This document shows, piece after piece, positions 11,801-24,204 of a stretch of 64,000 nucleotides of DNA (position 1 is its first letter; each line of letters starts with the position of its first letter). The notes under the pieces are model-generated. The model searched no databases. It was not told where the DNA came from and worked only from the letters and a program-made list of their open reading frames with translations. The stretch covers positions 10,119,694-10,183,693 of the forward strand of contig NC_079369.1 in assembly GCF_021018895.1 (NCBI RefSeq). The letters are read 5' to 3'. The translations under genes and the position numbers were made by a program. This stretch comes from Seriola aureovittata (taxonomy: Eukaryota; Chordata; Actinopteri; Carangiformes; Carangidae).

Positions 11801-12709
11801 TGCTCCTCAATAAACTCAGGTATTACAATTCTATTTTCAGGGTGTTACAATAATTCCCAATTTGACCTCGGTGCTATTCGACAAGGACCAGTGGGAGACA
11901 CCCTACTCCTTTAATCCAGGACACTTTTTAAATGAGGAGGGCAAACTTGTGAAGAGAGCTGCTTTCATCCCTTTCTCTGCTGGCAAGTACATGTACAGAT
12001 TACAGGACATATCATTTGAATTCCTTCTGTTTTTTTATCCAAAGTTTGTTTGACTGACTTTACGCTGGCATCCCTCGAAGAAATGCATTATTTAAAAAAA
12101 CATATTGAGAACAGAATTATGGAGGAAATATGACCAGATGAATATTCAGTAGAATTGGTTTCACAAATCCCCATTTAGCTCTGTAGTGTCGCCGCTTGAA
12201 TTAACACTTATATCACTGAGTAAGATAAACTGGGACCAAAATACAGTATGGCCAGACATTTTAAGTACTCAATTTAGCATTAGATTGAGATATTGTCTTT
12301 TTTCTTCCCTGTCAAAACCTGCATTACCCACAATGCAACTTCACCGTTAGCAGTTTGGCTTAAGATAATGTTATGCTAGTACTGGCTAATGTAGCCTTGA
12401 GCCGTTAGCTGCAGGCAGAAATTAACATTAACAACAGTTCTTCCTGCCTAACTCCATATCACCAAATCTGTTTCATTTTCAAACTGTTAAAAAACTGTTA
12501 AATTGTTGTGGTGTATTTTTGCTGTAGGCAAGCGGATTTGTCTTGGGGAGAACCTGGCCAGGATGGAGCTCTTCCTCTTCTTCACGTCTTTAATGCAGCG
12601 CTTCACCTTCTCCATGCCTTCCGGGGTGGAGCCTGTGCTAGAGCCCCGGATTAGCGTCATTCTTTCCCCCCGCGAATATGAAATCTGTGCCACACTACGC
12701 GAAGTGTGA
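8820..12709 (+). CDS. cytochrome P450 family 2 (CYP2J/2N/2P-like), tandem copy B
   Basis: The second tandem microsomal P450. Nine exons: 8820-9029, 9513-9675, 9907-10056, 10172-10332, 10732-10908, 11322-11469, 11567-11754, 11841-11982, 12528-12709. They total 1521 nt, or 506 aa. It has an N-terminal anchor, [13 protein letters not shown], the I-helix AGTETTSTT, the K-helix EIQR, NPGHFL, and the haem loop FSAGKRICLG with the haem ligand at about Cys451. Intron 8 has a GC donor (CTG|GCAAGT) where copy A uses GT. A MITE copy begins 6 bp after the exon 4 border. Exon 7 differs from copy A at only two bases, while other exons are clearly diverged. A poly-C/(CA)n tract starts 2 bp after the stop. 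Subfamily is uncertain. Confidence 0.93.
10338..10590. mobile_element. MITE-like inverted-repeat element, copy 2 (253 bp)
   Basis: Near-identical to the copy at 6296-6549 and in the same orientation, with ATATCG...CGATAT ends. It lies in intron 4 of CYP2 copy B. The exon ends at 10332 and the element starts at 10338, so intron positions 6 onward are element sequence. Confidence 0.8.
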
Positions 12710-12711
12710 TA

Positions 12712-12712
12712 C

Positions 12713-12784
<72 letters not shown>
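12712..12784. repeat. poly-C plus (CA)n tract
   Basis: About 18 C residues followed by about 27 CA units. It starts just after the CYP2 copy B stop codon, so it would be in the 3' UTR. Confidence 0.95.
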
Positions 12785-12785
<1 letters not shown>

Positions 12786-13543
12786 GCTTTCCGTCATTTC
12801 TTAGATGTATTCAGATTCATTAAACTGAGTGAAGTGTCATGGTTTTATTTGTGGCCTAGTGTACATCTTAAAGCTGCAGAGATATGTTTGGCCACCTGGG
12901 GGCAGTAATAGTCAACAGCAAGCTGACACAAGAGGGCCGATATCAGTACTACATGGTGATAAGAATATAATATAGCTGTAGTTCTGCAGTTCTTTTATGT
13001 CACCTGATTCTGAAACTAATGCACAAAAGTACTGGTATTGTAAGTTGTTCTGTGAGATGGTTATCTAACCTCTGTCATTCACACAGCAATTCTAGTTTGA
13101 AGTCTAAGTTGTTAACTTCAAAAACATGTAAGTGTATTTGTGTGACCGTCTTTATGGATGGTCCTTAAAGTCAACTCTTTCGTAAAAAGACAATCAATGT
13201 AAAATGTAACAACTTTCAACTTACATATACAAACATTGCAAATATGGAATCCATTGTACATTTCATATACTAAGGAATATTTCTCATGAAATGTAAACAG
13301 CATGATTGTGTACAAAACTAAGATAAAGATCATTGTCGACATACAAACCAAATAAACATCCTTTATGATACAATCAAGTCCACTTTTCATTTCAACACAG
13401 AGGCTTGATTTGAGGGTGAAACTGCCCAGAGGCCACATCGCCCTCACACTGATTAAGTTTCATCTCATTTTCAGTGTCATTTCACTTGTTGTCTTTTGAG
13501 CAAAATGTTGTCTAGTGGCTGAACGTTCCTTGTGACAAGGCCT
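12785..13543. other. tail-to-tail interval between CYP2 copy B and the EGF gene
   Basis: This should hold both 3' UTRs. An AATAAA on the plus strand at 13351-13356 could end the P450 transcript. No other gene was seen. Confidence 0.5.
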
Positions 13544-16500
13544 TCATCTGCCCTTCCTCTCTGGACACTGGATTTTGTAGCCCACCCTGTAGGCCTGCAG
13601 GTACACACGAGCCTGGTTTATCCTGGAAACACAACCATCCAGCAGACACAACTTTGTCACATTGTTTTCACATATGTTTAAATTTTGGTCCACAAAGGAA
13701 CACACGAGTTACATTTGCTTATGTCACAGTTTTCCAAGACCTTGAAAAACTATTTATCTATACTTTTATGACATGTTTAATCTATTTAATTAAGCAGAGC
13801 ATATACAGTTTACCTGTATTTAGTGCAAAGCTGAACTCCCAGGGGTCCACAGCGGTCAACATAACTCTCCCTGAATGCCTTTCTCACTGCTCGTGCCATA
13901 CTGACCACCGTGGTGACCACAGGGCACGTGCTAGGACACAAACACACATCCATGAGAATAAGGAGCAGTATTGTAATTACATGACAACTCTGTATCGTAT
14001 CTGCAGGTTGAAAACGTTATCAAAGCATTGCAATGATTACGCCTTACAAGAGTCTCTTTTGTTAGAGCTGAAGCTGTTCAGCAGTGATGTTTTGAAAGAC
14101 ATTTCACTCTCAAGACAAAAACAGAAATGACGAAGCAGAATCCCTGATGTTTCACATGATAATTATCTCGGCACTATTTATGTGTGGCGTTTGGCATTTT
14201 TAGCAACTTATTTGGCACAATTATGAAAACTTGGCTTTGCCATTTATAACAGAACCGTAAAAGAACATCACACAACTAACTGCATGTTGCTAGTAACTGT
14301 AACTATGCGTCTCATTAAGGGAAACAACAGATGTGGTCCAATGCATTGTAGCAAGCTTCATGTGTTCTCAGACAAATGCATGATGGGTAGCCCAGTTAAC
14401 CATTACTGAAGTTCTCATGGGTGTTATTTGTGACTCTGTTTTTGCTTCTGTTGTTTTTCATACTTACAGTCTCTCACAGCGTAGGCCTGCTGTGCCCTCT
14501 GGACAGGTGCAGGTGTTGTGAGGACTGCAGGTGGCGCCGTGTTTGCATGGCGGCACGCAGGGGGTGGTCACCGCTACGGACACAGCACACAGCAAGAGTC
14601 TTAATGCAAAGTGAAGGCAAAGGTCTCTTGCACACACACACACACACACACACACACGGACTAACCTGTTTCACAGAGGCTTCCGGTAAATCCTTTGGCA
14701 CAGCGGCACCTGTTGAGGCCCACACACACTCCACCGTTTTTACAAGGTTTCTGACACTGAACGGGCTCTGAGGGAGACAGAGAACAGGGATGTAGTCAAC
14801 AGTAATCCAGCTCAACACAGCTCATCTCTACAGCACAACACGTTAGAAAGCAAACACACAGTAAAGTTTAGGGTTGAAATTCACAGAGCATTTATTGCAG
14901 GTATTTTAGTGGGGAACATTCAACCTCAGAGTTACAGCCTAGATTTTTATTTATTTTTTTTACAGGCAAGAACTTGTAACCCGCATGTATGGTGCTGCAC
15001 TAACAGTTGTACACAGCACCACTGACTGGCTGACTTTTGAACCGCATATCATAAGGCAGCAGTTCCCAGTCTTTCTGGCCTGTGACTTGTTAAAATAAGG
15101 CTATGTCTACTTGTGACTTGTGCGTCAATTAATTGATTTATCAGTGATGTGCATAAAAATGCTTGCTTATTGAAATGTTTGTATGTAACAATGGAGAGAT
15201 GTACTGACACTGAAGTACGTGCAATCTCACCTATCTGGCAACGAGCTCCTTGCCATCCATCAACACATGTGCATTTGTTGACATCCACGCATCTTCCCCC
15301 GTTTTGACAGGCAGGAGTGCACAGGGCTACAAAACACACACATACAGAGATAGAGGTGGGTCTATGTAGGAAAACTACACTTGGGGTAACATACTGTAGT
15401 TGTCCAGTCCACAGGTTTCAGATTTCCTCGTTGCATTTTTGTTTTTCCATCATGGTATAACCTATACTTTACCAGCCAGCGCTACTACCGTGCAGGAGGT
15501 AGAAATAACAGACCTCTAGCTTCCCTCGAGAAGTACCTGCTTGCCTGGTGAAACTGATGCCAGATGTGCTGGTAGTTTTGTTACTCACGCAAAAGGCACT
15601 GGGGGCCGGTGTAATCGGAGGGACACTGGCAGTTATCAGGCCCCACACAGCGACCGCCATTAGCACAGGGCAACTCACACACCGCTGACAAAAAGGAAAA
15701 GCATTGTATAAAGCTTCCTCAGCACATGGTCATGTAAAGGTATGAGTTGGTGAGCACAAAACAAGACTCATAAGATTAGTAGAGTGAAGAAAATGTACCT
15801 GTGTGGCAGCCGTCTCCGGTCCAGCCAGGAGGACACAGACACATATTCCAGCGCATACATCTACCTCCATGGGCACAGGGCGGGGAGCACATAGCTGAGA
15901 CACACAAACCCACATGGATTTCATTCAGCAATTTTCCCATAGCAACGTAAGGTTTTGCATTTGCACCATACTGATCTTATAATCAGCGTTTCAGTCTCAA
16001 TATGACATAGACACAAATGAAATTATATTCCAGTGAGACCTTCCAGATTACTTGTTCAAGGCTTTCAAGGCTTAATCTTCTCTCTGAATATCACATGAAA
16101 CATATGGTATGTATCCATAGATAAGAGTCTCGTCCTTTTTTGGTCACTGCAGTAATTTTACATCTCCAGTAACATCTCCCTGTACATCATCTCAAACCTG
16201 TTACTAATACCATGTTTTGTCTCCATTCGTATCCGTGGGTAAGGGTTATATTTCATGTTGTGATGATGGTACATCATAATGATGGTTTTAATATCAGATA
16301 ATACTTAAAGCAGCGATGTTTCTCTCACTAACTGTGAACAGACTTTTTAAAAACAAAGCTGTCAACAGTCACTGTGCACCGCAGACCACTAATCCTACCA
16401 GAATGTAAATGCTATCCATGTGCAACAGCGCAGGTTCGTACCTGAGCAGCCCACACCAGGGTAGCCTGGAGGACAGTCACAGCTGTTTGGGGCCACACAC

Positions 16501-18153
16501 ACTCCATAGTTCTGACAGGGAGGGTCACACACAGCTGGAAAAGCAGAGAAGTTTTTCAGCATAATTTCATGTTTTTAACCAAGTCCCTTTTACCAATACT
16601 GTTGTCTGCATCATGATCACTGCACGAGATGTATGTTGTTTGACTCACGCTGGCACTTGGTGAGGTCATCAGTTCGAACTTCATACCCTCCCCTGCAGGT
16701 GCAGTTAAACCCACCAGGACGGTTCACACAGAGCTGCTCACAGCCCCCGTTTGTGAAGTCGCCGCACTCGTTCACATCTCACGATAACAAAGAGAGAGAG
16801 AGAGAGAGACAGTTAAACAGGCCGACATTTTAAACACAGCAGGAACAATCTATGAGACAGTCTGTTCATTTCCTTTCTGGGCTGAGTGACCAGAGAAACT
16901 TGGCTGTTTGCGACAAGGTTATCGTCCAAGAAAACTTGGCCACAGCTGAACTGTTTAGACTCATCAGTCGTTAGCAGCAAATCAAATTTCCGCACTTCCT
17001 TTTTTCCCAACTGATGTGATTTCTGTTTACGAACACCTTCAGCCTGGCGAGGGCAGAATGGATGAGGAGTTGATTAGATCTGGGCAAATCTTTCCAGCTC
17101 TTTACTGAGACTGAAATAATAAATGTGTGTGAAATTACACTTGGAGAAGCTTTGTATGGCTGTTTAAACAGATGGTGAAGTCTAAAAGAATTTAATTCAG
17201 TAATTTTGTACTTAAAATTAAAAAAGTCAATCAAACTTTGCACAACATAAGTTGCTCCCAAAATCCCTGTAAAAATATACTGATATGCAGAAATAAACAG
17301 CTTCATTTCTTGGATAAACATTTGAATGTCCAATCAGAGTCCACAGCGTCACCAGAACAGAGCATCAAAGCAACAAAGGTGGTGGCAGTGTGAGGAGTGA
17401 AAATGAAGTCTCACCCACGCAGGTCCTCAGGTCCTCGCCCAGCTTCCAGCCTGTTTGGCAGCTGCACTGGACGTGGCCCTCAGCCCCCACAGTGCATACG
17501 TGGTCGCAGCCGCCATTTCTCAGCTTACAAGATGTAACATCTTTTCAGGTGAAAGGAAATTATTTTAACATTGAATATTTACAGATCGTAACAATGTTTG
17601 AGGCAAATTATCATTCATCAAGCAAAAATGCCAAAAATTCCCAGAACTCCAGCTTATAAATTGTGACTTTTTTTTCAAAGAGACATTTCTTATTTAATGT
17701 TATCTGATAATCAGACAGAAAGGTACAGTAATATAGAAGGTATGCCCAGACTTTAATAGTCCTAAAGCAAAAATATTACTAGAGCATAACTGTGATATCT
17801 ACGGTGAAATGTAACATTTGGAAAACAAACATTAATAAAACCATGGAAAACCGGTTTGGCCTTTTACATGTGAAGTTTTTACATTTTAAAAAGCTGCAAC
17901 TCTAACATCATTATCAGTAAAAATCTGACAGAAATATACATTTAATAATAATAATAATAATAATAATGTGTAATAAATAATGTAATGTCAACTCTGTAAT
18001 GAGGAACCTACTGCTGCAGGTGAGGTTGTCCGTGTCCAACAGCAGAGGAGGAGGGCAGTGGCAAGTGTGTCCTCCTGGAGAGTTGGTGCAGGTGTGGGAG
18101 CAGCCACCATTCTGGAGCTTACATTCATCAATGTCTGAGTGTGCGCATGCACG

Positions 18154-18224
<71 letters not shown>

Positions 18225-21200
18225 AGACAGTGAGATAGCATATTCATGGCAGCCTTATCCTCTTCTACATGCTGGTAAATCACTGATGTTCATCCTGTTT
18301 AAATGACTGAAAGCCAGTGGCTAAACAGCAGTGAGAAGTGAATGAGTGTCGGCGAGTGACTGACCCACACAGGTGTGGCCATCGATGTGCAGCTGGTAGC
18401 CGGGCCGGCAGGAGCACTGGAAAGATCCGAGAGTGTTGATGCAAACGTGCTCACAGGTCCCATTCAGCGTTAAGCACTCGTCCACGTCTGTGGGATCAGA
18501 GACATTTATATAAGTCTTTTGTCGTGACCGAACACAGCCCCAGTATAAGGGCTCATTCAGACGTTAGCCAAACAATATCTGCAATTCATTTCAGCACTTG
18601 TTTCAACAAGCCTGGAGGACCAGGTGAGTGGGGTTTGCAATAGAGGACAGGTTAAAAAGAGGTGAGTTGTTTGGATCAAGGACTGGTCTTTGAGGATGAT
18701 GCACTGCTCCCCGGAGAGGCAATCCCCTTGCTGACACTTATTTACCAGCTGCTGGCTGATCTTGAGCTCCCCTTTACCTGAGTGTAAATTGGGTAGTGGG
18801 GCTCATCTTTGTAAGAAGGAGGCCAGTCTATGAAACCTTTCACAGAAAAAGTAATTCAATGATGTCTCTGCTGTCCACATGTCGATGTGCCACTGGGCAA
18901 GACACTAAACCAAAGCTGATCCCCATGGGCAGGCCGGCGTCTTGAATGGCAGATGTGCCACCACTGGTGTTTTGTCTGTTAAGTTAGAAAACTACAATGT
19001 AAGTGCAGTCCATTTACCACTTTTACAATGTTCTGGACTGCGCTGGCAAGTTACAACACTCATTTGTTATACCTCACCTATCAGATACACAAAGTAGAGT
19101 GACAATGTGAAAGGGGTGGCTTGTGGTGACAGAGAATTATCAGCTGTATCTGCAGCTCATTGTTTAACTATCTGGTCTGCAACTTAACTTCACTCTCATC
19201 ATTCTCAAAGCGTTGTTTTCGGCTGCAGCCAGCAGCTGTTTTCAGAGAAAAAGCTTTGAAAAGCCACTGTACTCTACCTGCCTGGCACTAAACAGCAGAT
19301 GGGTACGGCTAAGGCATTTAGCAACTAAGGAGCCAGATATTTCCCTCAGGAACTGGTAGAGACCAAAAACAGAGCAGTGTCCAGAGAGACGACTCCAAGC
19401 GAATGATGATGTTGCTGTGTATCTGCTAGTTGTGTAAATAAGCCACTGTTTGTTTGAAATTCGCTATATCAATTCAAATAGGTGATGATATTGTCAACAT
19501 TGTGTTCACTTATTTCATCTGCCACCGCTTGATGTGGCAACAACACGCTGCTCCTGACCTGCGTTTTACCTGTGCAGTTGCGTCCACCCTGGTCCAGCTG
19601 GTATCCGGGGGCACACTGGCAGCTGTACCCTCCTGGCTCGTTGGTGCAGTTGTGTTCACAGTGGCCGTTGTTCACAGCGCACTCATCAACGTCTGTAAAC
19701 AAGGACAATCCTAAAGGACTGGTGTCTGGTGAGTGCTGTGTGCCCAAGTGCTGCTGGCACACGCCGAGTATTGTTTTTCTATGACACAAGTATCACTGGC
19801 GGACACTTAATGCTACTAAGCACTATGGAAAACACACACACACACAGACACAGACACTGCTTACCCACCAAAACAAGAGTGTCCATCTCCATTGAAGCCC
19901 TGGTAGCACTGGCAGAAATACGAGCCAATGATGTTGCCACACCGAGCGTTGGTATCACACCCGTGACCACCCGACGCACACTCATTCTCATCTGGAAGGA
20001 GACGACACACCCTATATATTTTCTTTTTCTTTTTTTAAATCCAAATCCAAAACTCAGCTCATTTCTATTCAATAAACATTGTTCTGCCACTCGGCATAAA
20101 TTGAATGGAAGGCATAACAGCAAGCATTAAAACACACGCACACACGGAAGCGTCTACAGGAAACAGAGTTTTCCCATGGAGCGACGTCAGCGCTAATTGC
20201 TTACCTTCGCAGTGTGTGCCGTTTCCCCGGTAACCCGGTCGGCAAACACACTTATAGCTCCCTAGTGTGTTCTCACACACACCCTGACCATCACACACCG
20301 CAGGACTCTCCGTACATTCATCCACATCTGGGACAGAGAAAGAGAGTGGTACACACAGTATAGGACTGTTTTATTGACCTATTACTCTGTGATCATTTGC
20401 AATGAAACATTTTGTTGTTGTTTAAAACTGTCATCTGTGTAATGAAGCCTCCTAATTTGACTGCAAGTAATAGAGTTACCAAAGAATTCTCATATCACCA
20501 AACCTCAATCAAGTCCTTATTAGACATAAGTGGTGTAAAATTGTGTCCCTACAACACTATGAGAAGATGCTGAATTAATTATGAGACAATATTTCCTTTT
20601 CCCCATTTCTTTTATTCCTCTTTGTCCAACTTGACACTTCCATTACTTTCTGACAGCAATTTTGTGAGGAAATGGTAATTGTGGAAATAGTAATAAAATA
20701 TGGATAAAAAACATTATAAAATGAAACTCCTATGACAATGACCTTTTCCAAAGACTTTGCTGATGATTAGGCAAGCAGCATGAGTTAAGCATGGAAAGCA
20801 CACCATACCTTGACACACGGTGTAGTCTGGACACACAGGACCTATAGAGGGCCAGAGACCAGAGGTGCAGAGGAGTCACAAAGAAGACAGAAGAGACGTG
20901 TAGAAAAAAGAAAAGATTTTAGAGGATAAAGTTTTAGAGGTGAAAGGGGGGTTGGGAAACAAAAACAAAGAGGAACAAAGCAGGCAAGCAGCAAAGCAGC
21001 AGATTGAAGCTCACTATTCCTGCAAAGACTTCCTTCCTGTCAGCACAAGTTATTAATCTTGAGTGAAAAATGAAGATAACACCAGATTAAATCTGGACAT
21101 CTGTCTGGACATCTGTCTTATGGTCAGCTGTGATCAGGCTCAACGACAGACTCACCAACACAGGCGAGGGCCTCGGCTCTGAAGCCCGGCTGGCACTGGC

Positions 21201-22437
21201 ACATAAAGCTGCCAGGGGTGTTCACACACACATTTCCCAGCTCACGGCGACACAGTTCCTCAAAGCTGCATTCATCCACATCTGCAGTGGAAAGAAACCG
21301 ACAAATAGGAAGTTTTCATTTGACAGTCTTATATGGAATCTTCACTATGGCAAAGACACAGAGGCACACTTACTATAATTACCCTTTAAACCTCTCCAAG
21401 TAATTCAAAGTTATTTTGCGTCCCAACCTTTGTTAAACATGTTTTTGTACATTGCTGTTTTATATTTTGTTATCTTAATTATTTGGTTTGAATGTGTGCT
21501 GAGGTAGGGAAGAGTTTTGGTATGCGTACAGGTGGCTCACACAACACAACCTCGCACAGTAAATCTACTCCAAATGCAATTAAATCAAATACACAGACCT
21601 ACCATACATACTTCATTTAGAAAATGAAGTGTACCGAATTAACTATTTCAAGTTCCTGTTTGTCATGTCATCATTGGCTGTATTGACAACTGTCAGTGGA
21701 TTACTTTGGAGCTTCTTTTTTCTCTGATGTCTAAGCAGATTTATGGAGGTTTATTTGCAACGGTGTCGTCGTGTCTGTGTGTTCAGGTTTGACTGAACCA
21801 TGACGTGATTTTCCAAACCAAATGTGAGTTTTGGATATTGATATTTGATGACTTGTAAAATTATCTTATTCATCGGATTTGTTTTGGAGATTAGTTTGAG
21901 AGTTTTGATACAACATATGAATAAATGTAACCAGTAATATAAAACACGAGTAGCCCTCACCCGCTTTTATTTTGTCAAAGTAGCTCTCAGAGTAAAAAAA
22001 GGTTGGAGACCCCTGCTTTAAATGTGTTTTCCAATTCTTGTTATGTTGTTTGAGAGAAAAAACAACCCCCCTACACACCTCACTGCTACCTCAATCTAGG
22101 TCTTCTGAATGTACAGCACATTGCACATCCACATGCTATAGTCATACACAACATATGTCAACATCAGCCTCACCAACACAGCTTTGTCCATTTAGGGCCA
22201 TTACATATCCCGCAGGGCACGAGCATGTGAAGGAACCAGGGGTGTTCTTGCATTCAGCATCCCCCTGACAGGCCTGCAGGCCCGTCACTGCAGCCAGAGC
22301 GCACTCGTCTATATCTGGAAAAACCCACAAAGCACACATGAATTACTACCATGATACATAGGCTGAAAGGTACAGATAATCATTTCTGAAACTCTCCTTC
22401 CAACATGCTCTCACACAAATGCAGTACATCCTCTCTG

Positions 22438-22472
<35 letters not shown>

Positions 22473-23685
22473 TGCTGACGAACCCTGGCACCCTCCAGCA
22501 CCCATCAGGTAACCACGGAGACAGCTACATGAGTAAGAGCCGAGGGTATTAGTACAGCTGGCATGGAGACCACATGGTCCTGGCCCCCCTCCTTCACACT
22601 CATCAACATCTGTCGAACATAGAGAAAATGATATACTGCATCAAACTGAGATCACTGTATGCACATAAGCATAGGAAACATGTTGCTACATGTGGTAGGT
22701 ATACTGATGGATAAAATTTAGCATAGCATCATAATATGAAATGCTCTCATTGCTAGTGCATTGCTTTCTGTATATTGAAATCACATTTCCCAAAACACCC
22801 TGACATTAAGTAGATATTTTCCTTTCCTGTCGATGATAAACATATTGGAAGTCATTTCTCATTTGCCCTTTCCCTAATTGCAGCATATCTCATTGCTGAC
22901 TTCCTGTAAAAAAAAATGTTGTAAATTGCTTAAAATGCGGAGTAGAGGCTGCCCACCATTCTTCAATCACCTCATTTGTATGAAGTAATTACACTCATTT
23001 CTAAAATTGAATGCAGAAATGATTTTATTAATGTTCCTGTGAGACACACACACGGCACCTTTAAACACTGGTTTCTGCTGCTGCTTCTGTCCTCTCTCAC
23101 CTTTACACTCTGAGGCCCCCTCCAGAGTGAAGCCTGCAGGGCAGGTACAGTTGTCACCGACCTTCACCGTGCCAGATGGACAGCCACAGCCATTGCTGCT
23201 CTCCAACATCACCTGGTTTGCTGGACACTGAGGAACAAGACTGGAGCTCGGAGACACAGTGGTAGTCAAGGGATCCGCTAATGCAGAGGGAAAGAAAGGG
23301 GTTATTATTGGGGAAACTGAAGGGCAAATCAAAAGAAATTGCACGAAAAGCCCCCCAAAAAAAAAACCTCACATGTGGTGGGCGTGTGGGTTGGAGTAGG
23401 TTCACTGAGATTTCTGATTGCATTCTCAATCACCTGATTGTGAACCAGAGAGAGCAACAAATTGAGTTTAAGTTACGCAATCACACCCAGTAAGGACATT
23501 TGTAATGTCTCAAGCTGAACACCAGAATCTCTGTAGTAGCACGGAGGCTTTCCACTGACCTGTCTCTTGGTGAACTCGGCCTCTGTGTGTTTCATGACTT
23601 CATTTTCCTCAGGGCTGCTCAGAGGTTCAGCCACTGAAAAAACCAGCAGCAGGGCTGACAGGAGAGTCCAGAGGTGAGTCATCAC
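13544..23685 (-). CDS. secreted multi-EGF protein with C-terminal EMI-like cysteine domain (unnamed)
   Basis: Coding exons from the start: 23560-23685, 23373-23433, 23101-23277, 22484-22609, 22174-22314, 21156-21281, 20809-20841, 20205-20327, 19869-19991, 19570-19692, 18365-18487, 18012-18134, 17415-17540, 16649-16777, 16442-16534, 15799-15894, 15589-15684, 15231-15326, 14666-14767, 14468-14573, 13814-13930, 13544-13622. They sum to 2445 nt, or 814 aa. Order: signal peptide (1-19), Thr/Pro-rich spacer, one Cys-rich EGF-like unit, ten fibrillin-type EGFs (~122-553; nine have the calcium motif DxDEC or a close form, one reads DVTSC), six short EGFs of the WIF1/VWDE kind (~554-749), then a four-cysteine tail ([18 protein letters not shown]) resembling part of an EMI domain. 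EGF exons are phase 1-1. Probably an extracellular matrix or signalling protein; the orthologue is not identified. Confidence 0.85.
14632..14657. repeat. (CA)n microsatellite near a splice donor
   Basis: In the minus-strand transcript this is a UG tract starting 8 bp after the border of the exon at 14666-14767. Confidence 0.9.
17948..17968. repeat. (AAT)n microsatellite
   Basis: A trinucleotide tract in an intron of the EGF gene. Confidence 0.85.
18154..18219. repeat. (CA)n microsatellite near a splice acceptor
   Basis: An interrupted CA array beginning about 20 bp beyond the acceptor of the exon at 18012-18134. On the transcript strand it is a long UG tract just ahead of the 3' splice site. 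Confidence 0.95.
19230..19400. repeat. dispersed percomorph-type repeat fragment
   Basis: Phrases such as CTAAACAGCAGATGGG and GAGCCAGATATTTCCCTCAG are familiar from a repeat widespread in spiny-rayed fish genomes. It lies in an intron of the EGF gene. Recognised by eye; boundaries are approximate. Confidence 0.5.
21945..22012. mobile_element. hAT-like element, right end fragment
   Basis: The fragment ends GGTTGGAGACCCCTG, whose reverse complement CAGGGGTCTCCAACC has the form of a hAT terminal inverted repeat. Just inside are GAGTAGCCCTC and GTCAAAGTAGCTCTCAGAG. The matching left end was not found, so it is truncated or diverged. It lies in an intron of the EGF gene. Confidence 0.5.
22441..22470. 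repeat. (CA)n microsatellite near a splice donor
   Basis: It lies about 14 bp past the donor of the EGF exon at 22484-22609. Confidence 0.9.
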
Positions 23686-24204
23686 CTGAATCTGTGGAGA
23701 CAGGAAGAGGAGGAGGTGTGTTTACCGAGCTGTCATCAAGACAGAATCAGATCAATGATTCAATAATGTTTAAATGAAGAGAGAACTGACAGAATGGGAC
23801 AAGTACTAGTTTATAGTAGCATTATACTCATATGATTTGTGTGCAGCAGTAACACAAGCCATACAGTGCGTGTCTAGGCAGGCAAAACAACAGAGGGGTA
23901 AGGGCACCCTGTTATTAAGTTAACATCAACCCCCTGGGCGATGTGCACAGAACAAAAGAGACTTTAGCAGCTGGAGCAGCTGTATTCATGTTTTAAGTAA
24001 AGTGAGCTGAATTTTGAGTCTGATGTCAAGTTATTGTAATTCATGAAAAGTTAAGACTCAGTAGCGATGTTAATGGAAAACGTTTGCGACAAGAAACTCT
24101 CAAAAAGCGTCTCTAAAAAGTCTGCAGTGGAACTGATATGGAGAGCAATGATGTGACACACAGGCAGAGTAAAAGTTAACACACTCGTTTTAGCCGACTT
24201 ACCC
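23686..24204 (-). other. 5' leader and first intron of the EGF gene
   Basis: The coding start exon has an acceptor (TCCACAG) about 9 bp upstream of the ATG. A good donor (CCGG|GTAAGT) at 24204/24205 suggests a non-coding first exon just beyond, of unknown 5' limit. Confidence 0.5.

Noticed and set aside
11985..11990. GT donor (AAGTAC) instead of the GC donor in P450 copy B intron 8
   Set aside because: Using it breaks the phase-1 junction and the haem-loop frame that the paralogue shows.
12487..12783. Minus-strand frames rich in Cys-Val repeats here and at the other CA arrays
   Set aside because: They are translations of CA/GT microsatellites, not proteins.
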